A stretch of DNA of 64,000 nt from Homoserinimonas aerilata (lineage in GTDB: Bacteria; Actinomycetota; Actinomycetes; Actinomycetales; Microbacteriaceae), in contig NZ_VFOM01000001.1 of assembly GCF_006716125.1 (NCBI RefSeq), positions 1,302,001 to 1,366,000 of the forward strand, given 5' to 3'. The translations under genes were made by a program, and so were the position numbers. Shown here in pieces: positions 43,126 to 52,276 of the stretch. The notes under the pieces were generated by a model. It was not told where the DNA came from. It saw only the letters and a list, made by a program, of their open reading frames with translations, and did not search any database. The first letter of the stretch is position 1. The number at the start of each line of letters is the position of its first letter.

Positions 43126-43626
43126 ATGAACATGAAACAGCCTTTCGAACGGGTCGTGCACGAGCACGCAGCGACCGTGCTGCGCGTGTGCCGCGCCGTA
43201 CTCGGCCCCCACACGGATGCGGACGACGCGTGGTCGGAGACATTCCTGGCCGCGCTGCGCGCCTACCCGCAGTTGCCGGATGACGCCAACATGGAGGCCT
43301 GGCTGGTCACGATCGCGCACCGCAAGGCGATCGATGTGACGCGCGAGCGGCAACGCCGAGCGGTGCCGGTCGCCGAGGTCCCGGAGCGAGCCACGCCCCT
43401 GCCCGAGGCAGACCATGAGCTGTGGGATGCGGTGGGCCACCTCCCCGACAAACAGCGCAAGACGATCGCGTACCACTACCTGGGCGGGCTGCCCTTCGCG
43501 CAGGTCGCCGAGATCCTCGGTGGCACGAATGCGGCGGCCAGGCGGGCCGCATCCGATGGCATCGCCACACTGCGGCGGCACTACCGCACCGACTCTTCCC
43601 TGAACACGACAGGAGATCCACGATGA
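43126..43626 (+). CDS. Sigma-70 family (ECF-type) RNA polymerase sigma factor
   Basis: The 166-residue protein has region 2 (DADDAWSETFLAALRAY with the MEAWLVTIAHRKAID segment) and region 4 (LPDKQRKTIAYHYLGGLPFAQVAEILGGT). Its stop overlaps the ATG of the O6-alkylguanine methyltransferase gene (ATGA at 43623-43626), so the two are translated together; the sigma factor may direct its own operon in response to alkylation damage. No anti-sigma gene is adjacent. Start 43126 or 43132; neither has a strong ribosome site. Confidence 0.85.
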   Translation: MNMKQPFERVVHEHAATVLRVCRAVLGPHTDADDAWSETFLAALRAYPQLPDDANMEAWLVTIAHRKAIDVTRERQRRAVPVAEVPERATPLPEADHELWDAVGHLPDKQRKTIAYHYLGGLPFAQVAEILGGTNAAARRAASDGIATLRRHYRTDSSLNTTGDPR

Positions 43627-44234
43627 CGAACACGAACGAAGCGCAGGCTCTCTACGAGCTCACCGACCCCACCGCCGCGCAGCTGGCCGCCCTCCGGGGC
43701 AGGCTCACGGATGCCGCGGAGGGCGAGGGCATCCTCGATGTCGCCTACACGACGATCGACACCCCCGTCGGCTCGCTGCTGCTCGCCGCCACCGCCGCGG
43801 GCCTCGTGCGGGTCGCCTACGCGCGGGAGGGCCACGACGCGGTGCTGCAGACGCTTGCGACGCGGCTGAGCCCTCGCATCCTGAAGGCGCCGAAGCGGCT
43901 GGATGCGGCGGCACGGCAGATCGACGAATACTTCGCCGGCACGCGCACCACCTTCGACCTTCCTCTCGACCATTCGCTGTCGAGCGGATTCCGGCTGCTG
44001 GTGCAGGAACACCTGCCTCTCATCGCCTACGGGAGCACCGAGTCCTACAAGCAGCTCGCCGAGGAGGTCGGCAACCCGCGGGCGATCCGCGCGGTCGGCA
44101 CGGCCTGCGCCACGAACCCTCTGCCCGTGGTCGTGCCGTGCCACCGCGTGCTGCGCAGCGACGGCGGGCTGGGCGGCTACATCGGCGGCCTCGACGCGAA
44201 GACGGCGCTGCTCGAACTCGAGCGCGCGGCCTGA
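43623..44234 (+). CDS. ogt: Methylated-DNA-[protein]-cysteine S-methyltransferase (O6-alkylguanine repair)
   Basis: Transfers alkyl groups from O6-alkylguanine to its own Cys. The 203-residue protein has the active-site PCHRV (172-176, Cys173), an RAVGTACATNPLP segment in front of it, a helix-turn-helix preceded by SYKQLAEEVGNPRA, and the C-terminal GGYIGGLDAKxxLLELE. It has a longer N-terminus (about 35 residues) than E. coli Ogt. It shares an ATGA overlap with the sigma factor gene upstream. Confidence 0.93.
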   Translation: MTNTNEAQALYELTDPTAAQLAALRGRLTDAAEGEGILDVAYTTIDTPVGSLLLAATAAGLVRVAYAREGHDAVLQTLATRLSPRILKAPKRLDAAARQIDEYFAGTRTTFDLPLDHSLSSGFRLLVQEHLPLIAYGSTESYKQLAEEVGNPRAIRAVGTACATNPLPVVVPCHRVLRSDGGLGGYIGGLDAKTALLELERAA

Positions 44235-44298
44235 GCGGGCGCGCACACTTCGAAACACCGGGGTGACCGCATCCGCCCGGGTGTGATGGACTCGTATC

Positions 44299-45102
44299 GT
44301 GCAGATTCCGTGGAAGAGCTTCGTGGCGGTCGGCGACAGCTTCACAGAAGGCGTCGGCGACGAGCTGCCCGACGGCAGCGTTCGCGGCTGGGCCGACATG
44401 GTCGCCTGGGGTCTCGCGGCGGCCTCGACCGAGCCGATCACCTACGCGAACCTGGCCATCCGGGGCCGCCTCGCCGCCCCCATCATCGGGGCGCAACTCG
44501 ACGCCGCCATCGCCCTGCACCCCGCCCTGCTGAGCCTCAACGCGGGCGGCAACGACATCCTGCGCCCCCGCGTCTCCATTCCGGCACTCGCCGACAGCAT
44601 CGGGCTGGCCGTCGAGCGGGCCGTCGCCGGCGGTGCCCACGTTCTGCTCGCGACGGGCGGAAACCCCTCAGGGCACATGCCGCTCGGTTCGCTCGTGCAG
44701 TGGCGCGGTGAGCAGCTGGCGCAGGCGGTGCGGATGCGACTTCCGAAGGACGGCGTCACGCTTGTCGACAACTGGGCGGATGCGGAACTCGGTCGCCGCG
44801 AATACTGGGCAGCAGACAAGATCCATCTGAATCGGCGCGGGCACCGGCGCGCGGCCGCCAACGCGCTCACGGCCCTGGGTGTTCCCCTGCCTGAGCTTCG
44901 ATTCGCCGCCATCGATGACGAAACGGTGGCGGATGTACCGGCGCTGGGCAGGGTCGAATACTGGCAGGAACATGTGCTGCCGTGGGTGGGGCGGCGCCTG
45001 CGCGGGCGCTCATCCGGTGACGGGCGCGCACCGAAGATCGCGACGCTGCAGCCCGTGTCGCTCCCCCGCGCTGACAGTGCCGACGGCTCCCCGCGTTCCT
45101 AG
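44299..45102 (+). CDS. SGNH/GDSL-family hydrolase
   Basis: A 267-residue esterase/lipase-like hydrolase without a signal peptide. All four SGNH blocks are visible: GDSFTEG (Ser14), N51 with following Gly56, GGND (83-86), and the Asp-His pair DKIH (173-176). The C-terminal 60 residues are Arg/Ser-rich and extra to the family. GTG 44299 is the start; only 64 nt separate it from ogt, so read-through from that operon is possible. Substrate unknown. Confidence 0.88.
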   Translation: MQIPWKSFVAVGDSFTEGVGDELPDGSVRGWADMVAWGLAAASTEPITYANLAIRGRLAAPIIGAQLDAAIALHPALLSLNAGGNDILRPRVSIPALADSIGLAVERAVAGGAHVLLATGGNPSGHMPLGSLVQWRGEQLAQAVRMRLPKDGVTLVDNWADAELGRREYWAADKIHLNRRGHRRAAANALTALGVPLPELRFAAIDDETVADVPALGRVEYWQEHVLPWVGRRLRGRSSGDGRAPKIATLQPVSLPRADSADGSPRS

Positions 45103-45149
45103 TCTGCGGTCTCCTCAAGCACTGCGACGGTTGGATCCGTGGGGGCGGG

Positions 45150-45935
45150 TCAGCCCAGGGTGCGGAGGGTGAGGATCTGCTCCGCCCGGCCGAACGGCCC
45201 GCTCGTGTCATGCAGCACTGTGGAGGTGAGGCCGATGCCGTCCGTGCCGAAGCTGACCGAGTTCTGCAGCCCCAGCCATTCGCCCGTCGGCTCTCGGTAG
45301 AGGTGCAGCTGCAGGTCGACGTTCGGGAACGCGTAGCCGCCCGGCCCGGGCATGACCCGAGGCGCGATGCCGTTGCTCGTGTCGATGAGACCTGCCAGGC
45401 GGGCGAAGTCGGAGAACTCCTCCCCCTGAAGAAGCGGGTGCCGCGTCCGAATCCAGCCGCGGCCTCGGCCCGGCGCATGGGCCGGTAGGGCGCGAGCCTC
45501 GATGGACTGGATGAAGCCACCCGGCCATTCGCTCATGCCGACCGGTTCTGCGGCATCCGGCCCGGGCATCCGCTCGTCTTCGATCGCAGCGACGGCACTC
45601 GTGTCGGAGCGTTGCAGCCGCCAGGCCGTCGCGCGCACGGCGGTGCGGCCATCCGCGACCATCTCTGCCTGCACCAGCTCGATCGTTCGCCCGGGACGCA
45701 GCAGGGTGGTGACGACCTCGAACTCGCCGCCGGGGATGAGGCCGAGGATGTCGAAGGAGATGCGCGCGATCCGCAGCTCCGGCCGAGGCTGGAACCGCTC
45801 CAGGCAGTGAGCCAGAAGCCCCGCCACGGGTGCCATGTGCTGCTCGTGCGGGTTCCAGGCCCCCTGCGCGTGGATGGTCGACTCGTAGCGGCCATCGCCG
45901 CGGGACAGGTAGTAGGGCTCGGTTTCGCTGCTCAC
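45150..45935 (-). CDS. Acyl-CoA thioesterase family (TesB-like double hot-dog) protein
   Basis: A 261-residue protein with two hot-dog halves: the first around AQGAWNPHEQHMAPVAGLLAHCLE and SFDILGLIPGG, the second around NSVSFGTDGIGLTSTVLHD. These match the TesB-like thioesterases that cleave acyl-CoA esters. The start is the ATG at 45935, divergent from the MFS exporter. The natural acyl chain is not predictable. Confidence 0.8.
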   Translation of the reverse strand: MSSETEPYYLSRGDGRYESTIHAQGAWNPHEQHMAPVAGLLAHCLERFQPRPELRIARISFDILGLIPGGEFEVVTTLLRPGRTIELVQAEMVADGRTAVRATAWRLQRSDTSAVAAIEDERMPGPDAAEPVGMSEWPGGFIQSIEARALPAHAPGRGRGWIRTRHPLLQGEEFSDFARLAGLIDTSNGIAPRVMPGPGGYAFPNVDLQLHLYREPTGEWLGLQNSVSFGTDGIGLTSTVLHDTSGPFGRAEQILTLRTLG

Positions 45936-46139
45936 CGACTCAGGCTACCGACGGGCGGAACGGATGCTCGGCAAGTCTGTGGAGTCGCACATCCGGCGGC
46001 CCCTGTGCGTCTGCTGAATTCACGATGAGAAACAGCGGTCGCTTGTCACCGGACAGTCGTATAGTTCATCTGGATCGACACTGAGCAGGATGCGGATGCC
46101 CTCGGCCGGTGCGCCGAAACAGTGAAGGGCTGCACGCCA

Positions 46140-47684
46140 GTGACCGACAAACCAGTGACCGACAAGACGACACCGACGGATGCCGCGGCATCCGTATCCG
46201 TTACGCCCGTGACGACGGGCTCCAATAAGGTGCAGGGCCCGGCTAACCCGTGGCCGGCACTGTGGGCTCTCGTCATCGGCTTCTTCATGATTCTGGTCGA
46301 CACGACGATCGTGTCGGTGGCGAACCCGGCGATCAAGGCCGCTCTCGACCCCGACACGGCGAACCTCGACAACGTCGTGTGGGTGACGAGCGCATATCTG
46401 CTCGCCTATGCGGTGCCGCTGCTCATCACGGGCAGGCTGGGCGACCGCTTCGGCCCCCGTACCCTCTATCTGGTCGGCCTCTCGATCTTCACGCTGGCGT
46501 CGCTCGCCTGCGGGCTCTCCGACTCGCTCGAGCTCCTGATCGCGGCTCGCGCTGTGCAGGGCCTGGGTGCTTCGCTGATGACGCCGCAGACGATGGCGAT
46601 CATCACCCGCACCTTCCCCGCCCAGCAACGCGGTGCAGCCATGGGGCTGTGGGGCGCCACCTCGGGTGTTGCAATGCTCGTTGGTCCGCTGGCCGGCGGC
46701 GTGCTCGTCGATGGGCTCGGCTGGGAGTGGATCTTCTTCATCAACATCCCGGTCGGCATCATCGGCTTCATCGCGGCGTGGATCCTGGTGCCGAAGCTGC
46801 AGAACCACGGGCACCGCTTCGACTGGTTCGGCGTGTTCCTCAGCGCCGTCGCGATGTTCCTCCTCGTTTTCGGCCTCCAGGAGGGCGAGCGCTACGACTG
46901 GGGCCAGATCTGGGGCCCATTCTCGGTCTGGGGCCTCATCGCCGCCGGGGTCGTGGTCCTTGGCCTGTTCATCTGGCAGCAGGCGACGACGAAGAGCGAG
47001 GCACTCGTGCCCCTGAGTCTGTTCCGCGACCGCAACTTCGCCATGTCGAGCCTCGCCATCGCCGCCGTCGGCTTCAGCATCACGGCCATGGGTCTGCCGC
47101 TGATGTTCTTCATCCAGCTCGCCCGCGGTCTCACGCCGACCGAGTCGGCGCTGCTGATGATCCCGATGGCCGTGTTCGCCGGGGCGCTCTCCGCACCGAT
47201 CGGAGGCCTGCTCGACCGGGTTCACCCGCGCGTCGTGCTGCTGCCGGGCATCCTGCTGGTCGCCGTCTCGCTTGCGCTCTACGCCGTCATGATGAACGCC
47301 GACACCCCGATCTGGATGTACCTGATCCCCTCGGCGATCATGGGAATCGGCAGCGCAGGCATGTGGGGGCCGCTGGCGACGACCGCGAATCGTGACCTTC
47401 CGGTGAACCTGGCGGGTGCTGGGTCGAGCATCTACAACACCACGCGGACGGTCGGCTCCGTCATGGGGTCTGCGGCGATCGCGGCGTTCATGCAGTCACG
47501 CCTCGAGGCGAACCTTCCCGGAGTGGGCGATGCCTCAGGCGGCTTCGGCAGCGGTCAGCTGCCTGCTGTGGCCATCGACGGCTTCTCTGCGGCGATGGCC
47601 CAGTCGATGTTCCTGCCCGCTGCCGTGATGCTGATCGGATTCGTGGCGGCCGCGTTCATGCACCGCCCGCACGCGCTGAGGTAG
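46140..47684 (+). CDS. MFS multidrug exporter, DHA2 (EmrB/QacA) family
   Basis: A 514-residue protein with about 14 membrane segments: FFMILVDTTIVSVANPAI in helix 1, VVWVTSAYLLAYAVPLLITG, the motif A loop GRLGDRFGPR, and a motif C (GPLAGGVLVDGLGWEWIFFIN). The polar N-terminus contains repeated VTDK units. GTG 46140 or GTG 46122 may be the start. A TATAGT hexamer (near 46060) lies in the divergent region to the thioesterase gene. No adjacent regulator; substrate unknown. Confidence 0.9.
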   Translation: MTDKPVTDKTTPTDAAASVSVTPVTTGSNKVQGPANPWPALWALVIGFFMILVDTTIVSVANPAIKAALDPDTANLDNVVWVTSAYLLAYAVPLLITGRLGDRFGPRTLYLVGLSIFTLASLACGLSDSLELLIAARAVQGLGASLMTPQTMAIITRTFPAQQRGAAMGLWGATSGVAMLVGPLAGGVLVDGLGWEWIFFINIPVGIIGFIAAWILVPKLQNHGHRFDWFGVFLSAVAMFLLVFGLQEGERYDWGQIWGPFSVWGLIAAGVVVLGLFIWQQATTKSEALVPLSLFRDRNFAMSSLAIAAVGFSITAMGLPLMFFIQLARGLTPTESALLMIPMAVFAGALSAPIGGLLDRVHPRVVLLPGILLVAVSLALYAVMMNADTPIWMYLIPSAIMGIGSAGMWGPLATTANRDLPVNLAGAGSSIYNTTRTVGSVMGSAAIAAFMQSRLEANLPGVGDASGGFGSGQLPAVAIDGFSAAMAQSMFLPAAVMLIGFVAAAFMHRPHALR

Positions 47685-47717
47685 CCGTCGACGGGCGCAC
47701 TCAGGGGCGGGTGCGGC

Positions 47718-48551
47718 TCAGTACCAGCCGGTCGACTGGGCGTGGCTCCACGCACCGCACGGGTCGCCGTGGCGGGAGGCGATGTAGCCGAGGCCCCACG
47801 CGATCTGGGTGGCGGGGTTGGTCTGCCAGTCGGCACCGGCGGAGGCCATCTTGCTGCCGGGCAGCGCCTGCGGGATGCCCGCGGCCCCACTGGAGGCGTT
47901 GTAGGCGTTGGCGTTCCAACCGGATTCCTTGTTCCACAGGGCCACGAGGCATCCGAACTGGTCGTCGCCCCAGCCGTACTGGGCGGCCATCATGTCGCGG
48001 GCGATCGCCTGCGCAGCGCTCGGGTTGGTGGGCGCGGCCGGGCGGCTGGCTGCGGCGACGGCTGCGGCCTGGGCTGCCGCGGCCTGCTCGGCGGCGACGC
48101 GGTCGGCTTCGGCGATCGCGCCCTGCACGGTTGCCGTGTCGGCACCGAGCTGGTAGACCAGCTCGAAGATGCGCTTGGTCGAGAGCGCGTCGCGGTCAGC
48201 CAGCTCGGTGACGGCTGCGGCGAGCGCTGCGGCGTCGGCTTTGCCGTCGGCTGCGGCGATCGTCTCGTTCGCTGCCGCCACGGCAGCGTCGGCCTCGTTC
48301 GCTGCGCGGCTGTCGAGCATGGCGGCGTAGATGGGCAACTGCTCGGAGCGGAGCCCCGTGCTCTCTGTGAGTACGGTCGTGGCCGTCTCGCGCTCCGCCT
48401 GCTCGGCGATCGCGGTCTGCGCGGCGAAGCCGGTCGCGACGACGCTCGCGATGGCGACGACGGAACCGACGACAAGCACGGAGCGCCGCGGACGGTAGGA
48501 GCGGATGCGCGACGAGGCGGACGTGAGGTGACGAACGAAGTTGTGAGGCAT
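47718..48551 (-). CDS. Secreted lytic transglycosylase-like protein (SLT fold)
   Basis: The 277-residue product starts with a basic segment and one hydrophobic helix (about 23-45, signal-anchor type), then an Ala/Glu-rich coiled stretch (about 50-180), and ends with an 80-residue SLT/lysozyme-like domain: GCLVALWNKESGWNANAYN (catalytic-type Glu in KESGW), SSGAAGIPQALPG, and GYIASRHGDPCGAWSH. Such proteins remodel peptidoglycan outside the cell; resemblance to resuscitation-promoting factors is limited to the general fold. The ATG at 48551 gives the signal segment. Upstream there is a long non-coding region with a structured element. Confidence 0.88.
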   Translation of the reverse strand: MPHNFVRHLTSASSRIRSYRPRRSVLVVGSVVAIASVVATGFAAQTAIAEQAERETATTVLTESTGLRSEQLPIYAAMLDSRAANEADAAVAAANETIAAADGKADAAALAAAVTELADRDALSTKRIFELVYQLGADTATVQGAIAEADRVAAEQAAAAQAAAVAAASRPAAPTNPSAAQAIARDMMAAQYGWGDDQFGCLVALWNKESGWNANAYNASSGAAGIPQALPGSKMASAGADWQTNPATQIAWGLGYIASRHGDPCGAWSHAQSTGWY

Positions 48552-48639
48552 ATGGCTTTCAGGTGGAATCGTGTGCACGTGCGGGCCGCGCCGGGGCTGT
48601 CTGCACCGGGCTGCACTCGCTGCACGGGCGCGGGGGCGC

Positions 48640-48756
48640 GCCGATTCACCGGGGTTGGGGGTTTGGGGGTTGTGGCATGTGGGCGCTCTCGCCCGGCCAG
48701 TCAGCCACCCTTCGCCTCTCCTCTCCGTGGCCCGTGCCAATCTCCTGTGAATCGGC
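48640..48756. other. Long inverted-repeat element in the 438-bp non-coding gap
   Basis: This is the only gap over 300 bases (48552-48989), between the divergent transglycosylase and DEAD-box helicase genes. GCCGATTCAC (48640-48649) pairs with GTGAATCGGC (48747-48756). Read as plus-strand RNA the stem continues inward with GGGG(TT)GG against CC(AA)-CTCC, and it encloses GTGGC/GCCAC (48672-48676 with 48704-48708) around a GGGCG-CTCT-CGCCC hairpin (48681-48694). It contains G-runs at 48651-48654, 48657-48661 and 48665-48669. A further palindrome GGCATCCGGATGCC lies at 48846-48859. I recognise no known RNA family. Confidence 0.5.
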
Positions 48757-48989
48757 TGCATCCGGTGCGCCGCGGGCTGCCGGGTGGCCGGGCCTCGTCA
48801 TGGCTGGTTATTGCCCGCCGTTCCGGGCCTCAGGGGCGACTTACAGGCATCCGGATGCCATCAATCACGCGATAGGCAAACTCAGCTTCTTGGGGGCAGT
48901 TGATCACTGTTCTCCCAGAAAAGTGTGCTTCGGCATTTCGCGGGCCCACTTCGCAGCGTCTGGGCGCGTCGAGGGGCTACCGTTGTTCC

Positions 48990-50741
48990 ATGATGCCTCC
49001 AGAGACGAGCACCCCCGACGAGGCAGAGACAGCCCCGCCCTCCATCACCTTCTCCGACCTCGGTCTGAGCGATGCCGTGCTCAAGGCGGTGCGCGATGTC
49101 GGCTACGAGACCCCGTCGGCCATCCAGGCTGCGACCATCCCGACACTGCTCGACGGCCGCGACGTCGTGGGCCTCGCCCAGACCGGCACCGGAAAGACTG
49201 CGGCCTTCGCGCTGCCCATCCTCTCCCGCCTCGACGTGTCGCAGAAGACGCCGCAGGCGCTCGTGCTCTCCCCCACCCGCGAGCTCGCACTGCAGGTGTG
49301 CGAGGCGTTCGAGCAGTACGCCGCCCATCTCAAGGGCGTGCACGTGCTGCCCGTGTACGGCGGTCAGGCCTACGGCGTGCAGCTGTCGGCCCTACGTCGC
49401 GGCGTGCACGTCGTCGTCGGCACACCCGGCCGCATCATGGATCACCTGGCCAAGGGCACCCTTGACCTCTCCGAGCTGAAGTACCTGGTGCTCGACGAGG
49501 CCGACGAGATGCTCAAGATGGGCTTCGCCGAGGATGTAGAGACGATCCTCGCCGACACACCGGACGACAAGCAGGTCGCCCTGTTCTCGGCGACCATGCC
49601 CGCCCAGATCAGGCGCATCTCCAAGAAGTACCTGAACGACCCAGAAGAGATCACGGTCAAGGCGAAGACCACGACGTCGGCCAACACCACGCAGCGCTAC
49701 CTGGTCGTGTCGTACCCGCAGAAGGTCGACGCGCTCACCCGCATCCTCGAGGTCGAGAACTTCGAGGGCATGATCGTCTTCGTCCGCACCAAGAACGAGA
49801 CGGAGGCGCTCGCCGAGAAGCTGCGGGCGCGCGGCTACTCTGCTGCGGCCATCAGCGGCGACGTCGCGCAGGCACAGCGCGAGCGCACCGTCGGGCAGCT
49901 CAAGTCGGGAAAGCTCGACATTCTGGTGGCGACGGATGTTGCGGCGCGAGGCCTCGACGTCGACCGCATCAGCCATGTGGTCAACTTCGACATCCCCGTC
50001 GACACGGAGTCGTATGTGCACCGCATCGGTCGCACGGGCCGCGCCGGTCGCAGCGGCTCGGCGATCAGCTTCGTCACGCCGCGCGAGCGCCGCCTGCTCA
50101 ACGCCATCGAGAAGGCGACCCGCCAGCCGCTCACCGAGATGCAGCTGCCGAGCGTCGACGACGTCAACGTGACGCGACTCGCCCGCTTCGACGACGCCAT
50201 CACGGCGGCGCTCAGCCAGGCTGACCGAATCGCCGCGTTCCGCGACATCGTGGGCCACTATGTCGCGCACCACGACGTGCCCGAGGGCGATGTGGCCGCC
50301 GCGCTCGCGGTGGTCGCACAGGGCGATACTCCCCTGCTGCTGGCCCCGGAGGACCCGCGGGCTCGGCGCGACGATCGCTACGGCCGCGCTGAACGATTCG
50401 ACAGGGACAGCCGGGACGACAGCGGGGGCCGCGGCGAACGCCCCGAGCGTCGCTCGCGCTCGACCAAGCCGATGTCGGCCTACCGTCTCGAGGTCGGCAG
50501 GCGGCACAAGGTGGAGCCGCGCCAGATCGTGGGCGCCCTCGCCAATGAGGGCGGCCTGAGCCGCGACGACTTCGGTGCGATCAAGATCATGCCCGACTTC
50601 TCGATCGTCGAGCTGCCCGCAGATCTGCCTCGCGACATCCTGTCTCGCCTGAAGGGAACGCGCATCAGTGGCAAGCTGATCGAGATCGCGCCCGACCGCG
50701 GCCCCGGCTCGCGGCGCCCACGCCAGACCCGCGAGTACTGA
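48990..50741 (+). CDS. DEAD-box RNA helicase (CsdA/DeaD-like)
   Basis: ATP-dependent RNA helicase of 583 residues. The Q motif (TFSDLGLSDAVLKAV), AQTGTGKT, PTRELALQ, TPGR, DEAD (VLDEADEM), SAT, and the second-lobe motifs ARGLDVDRISHVVNFD and HRIGRTGRAGR are all present. After an RDR/RGER-rich linker comes a DbpA-type RNA-binding domain (EVGRRHKVEPRQIVGALANE), as in DeaD/CsdA proteins that act in ribosome assembly and cold response. The ATG at 48990 (or 48993) has no close ribosome site; a leaderless message is possible. Confidence 0.95.
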   Translation: MMPPETSTPDEAETAPPSITFSDLGLSDAVLKAVRDVGYETPSAIQAATIPTLLDGRDVVGLAQTGTGKTAAFALPILSRLDVSQKTPQALVLSPTRELALQVCEAFEQYAAHLKGVHVLPVYGGQAYGVQLSALRRGVHVVVGTPGRIMDHLAKGTLDLSELKYLVLDEADEMLKMGFAEDVETILADTPDDKQVALFSATMPAQIRRISKKYLNDPEEITVKAKTTTSANTTQRYLVVSYPQKVDALTRILEVENFEGMIVFVRTKNETEALAEKLRARGYSAAAISGDVAQAQRERTVGQLKSGKLDILVATDVAARGLDVDRISHVVNFDIPVDTESYVHRIGRTGRAGRSGSAISFVTPRERRLLNAIEKATRQPLTEMQLPSVDDVNVTRLARFDDAITAALSQADRIAAFRDIVGHYVAHHDVPEGDVAAALAVVAQGDTPLLLAPEDPRARRDDRYGRAERFDRDSRDDSGGRGERPERRSRSTKPMSAYRLEVGRRHKVEPRQIVGALANEGGLSRDDFGAIKIMPDFSIVELPADLPRDILSRLKGTRISGKLIEIAPDRGPGSRRPRQTREY

Positions 50742-50759
50742 CAGCCACGGCACTGACGA

Positions 50760-51497
50760 CTACTCGGTGGTGGGCCGCTCCGACGGGCCGCCACCGAGAC
50801 TGTCGATCCCCTCTACGACGGCCGCGATGGTCGCCTCCTGCCTGAGCACCCTGAAATGCCCGGATGCCCGGAGCGTGACGGTCGTGCTGCCGCCGCCGAG
50901 CGTGCGCTCGCCAGGAATGTGCGGGTCGAACGCGGGCAGCACCGAGACGATGCGCCTGTTCACGGCCTCCGCTCGGGCGAGCGCCACGATCGTCTCATCG
51001 GCGGGCGCGAGGCCCCGCAGGGTGCGACCCGGCAGGTACCGCGCGTAGGCGGAGCCGGCGAACGGTGTGGCGATGGCGACCATGCCGATGAGTTCGACGC
51101 CCCGCAGTCCTGCGGCGGCGGGGTCCGCCTCCGCACGGGCGAGCAGGGCTTTGCCGATGAGCCCGCCCTTGCTGTGCCCGACGAGCACGTAGCGGCCCGG
51201 GCCGTGCGCTGCGATCGCGGCGGCGACCTCGTCGGCGCCGTCACGCACGGGCATCCGGTTGTCTCGCAGCCCCTCGATGACGACGATTCGGTGGCCTCGG
51301 GCGTTCAGTCTGCCCGCGAGGGTCGCCAGAAAACCCCAACGCTCGTACACGCCCGGAATGAGCACCACAGCAGGCAGCGAATCGTCGCCACGCGCATACG
51401 CCTCGGGCACGACCCGCAGGAATGCCCCGCGCAGCTGCCCGCCGATTGCCGAGAGGTAGTCGAGCGACCACCACCAGGCCTTGACGAGCGGGTTCAT
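50760..51497 (-). CDS. Alpha/beta-hydrolase
   Basis: A 245-residue hydrolase with the nucleophile elbow GHSKGG, an oxyanion-hole region after LIPGVYERWGFL, and a C-terminal catalytic-type His in ASGHFRVLR. The ATG overlaps the stop of the upstream hydrolase gene (ATGA at 51494-51497), so the two are translated together. Substrate unknown; lipase-like and esterase-like readings are equally possible. Confidence 0.82.
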   Translation of the reverse strand: MNPLVKAWWWSLDYLSAIGGQLRGAFLRVVPEAYARGDDSLPAVVLIPGVYERWGFLATLAGRLNARGHRIVVIEGLRDNRMPVRDGADEVAAAIAAHGPGRYVLVGHSKGGLIGKALLARAEADPAAAGLRGVELIGMVAIATPFAGSAYARYLPGRTLRGLAPADETIVALARAEAVNRRIVSVLPAFDPHIPGERTLGGGSTTVTLRASGHFRVLRQEATIAAVVEGIDSLGGGPSERPTTE

Positions 51498-52228
51498 CGA
51501 CGGGCGAACTCGGTGATGAGATCGGCGACGGGTTCCGCCGAGGAGATCATGGTCTCGTGGCTCTTGCCTGGCACCTGCTTGAGCGTCGCATCCGGGATCA
51601 GCTCGGCGACGGATCGCACCCAACCCTCGGGACACACGCGATCACGTTCACCGCGCATCACGAGCGTGGGCACCCCGATCTGCGGGGCCACCTCCTCGAT
51701 GTGATGCGCCATCATGGTGCGGAACTTGCGCACGAACCAGGCCGGCCCCGCCTTCGCGTAGAGCACGAGACCCCGCGCGATGACCTTCGGATGCTCGCCC
51801 AGCAGATCCTGCAGCATGCGCAGCACCTGCCGCCACACGGTGCGCTCGCGCGCGTTCACGGTGGGGGCGATGAGCACCAGCTCCCGCACCAGCTCAGGGT
51901 GCCGCGCCGCCAGCTCTGCCACAACCTGCGTTCCCATGGAGTGCCCGATGGCGACGACGGGCTCGGCGCCGCTCTCGGCCAGATACTGCGCCACCAGGTC
52001 GGCCATCTGCGGAATCGGCAGCGAGCGCTGCGGTTCGGGCGAGTCGCCGAAGCCGGGCAGGTCGAGCGCGATCGCATGACCCCTCCGGGCGAGCGCGTCG
52101 ATGAACTCCGTGTACGCGTCACGCCCCATGCCGAGGCCGTGCACGAGCAGGAAGGTGGGCCCGTCGCCGCCGCGCTCGCTCACCACCAGCACATGGTCGC
52201 CGACCCGGAACTCCTCGCTCTGCTGCAT
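51494..52228 (-). CDS. Alpha/beta-hydrolase
   Basis: A 244-residue hydrolase with LVHGLGMGRDAY (oxyanion hole), nucleophile elbow GHSMGT, the acid-bearing GERDRVCPEG loop and the catalytic His in PGKSHETM. This is a canonical Ser-Asp-His triad of the esterase/epoxide-hydrolase/hydrolase group. It is first of a two-gene unit with another alpha/beta-hydrolase. Substrate not evident. Confidence 0.87.
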   Translation of the reverse strand: MQQSEEFRVGDHVLVVSERGGDGPTFLLVHGLGMGRDAYTEFIDALARRGHAIALDLPGFGDSPEPQRSLPIPQMADLVAQYLAESGAEPVVAIGHSMGTQVVAELAARHPELVRELVLIAPTVNARERTVWRQVLRMLQDLLGEHPKVIARGLVLYAKAGPAWFVRKFRTMMAHHIEEVAPQIGVPTLVMRGERDRVCPEGWVRSVAELIPDATLKQVPGKSHETMISSAEPVADLITEFARR

Positions 52229-52276
52229 GGCAGAACCCTAGCCGCCGTCAGCCGAGCGGATGCGCCATGCCCGCCG

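Noticed and set aside
48552..48900. c-di-AMP (ydaO) riboswitch upstream of the transglycosylase
   Set aside because: Such riboswitches often precede cell-wall lytic genes in actinobacteria, but the conserved ACCCGACAGCTAAC core and the GGGGTGAATC block in the right order are absent on the minus strand.
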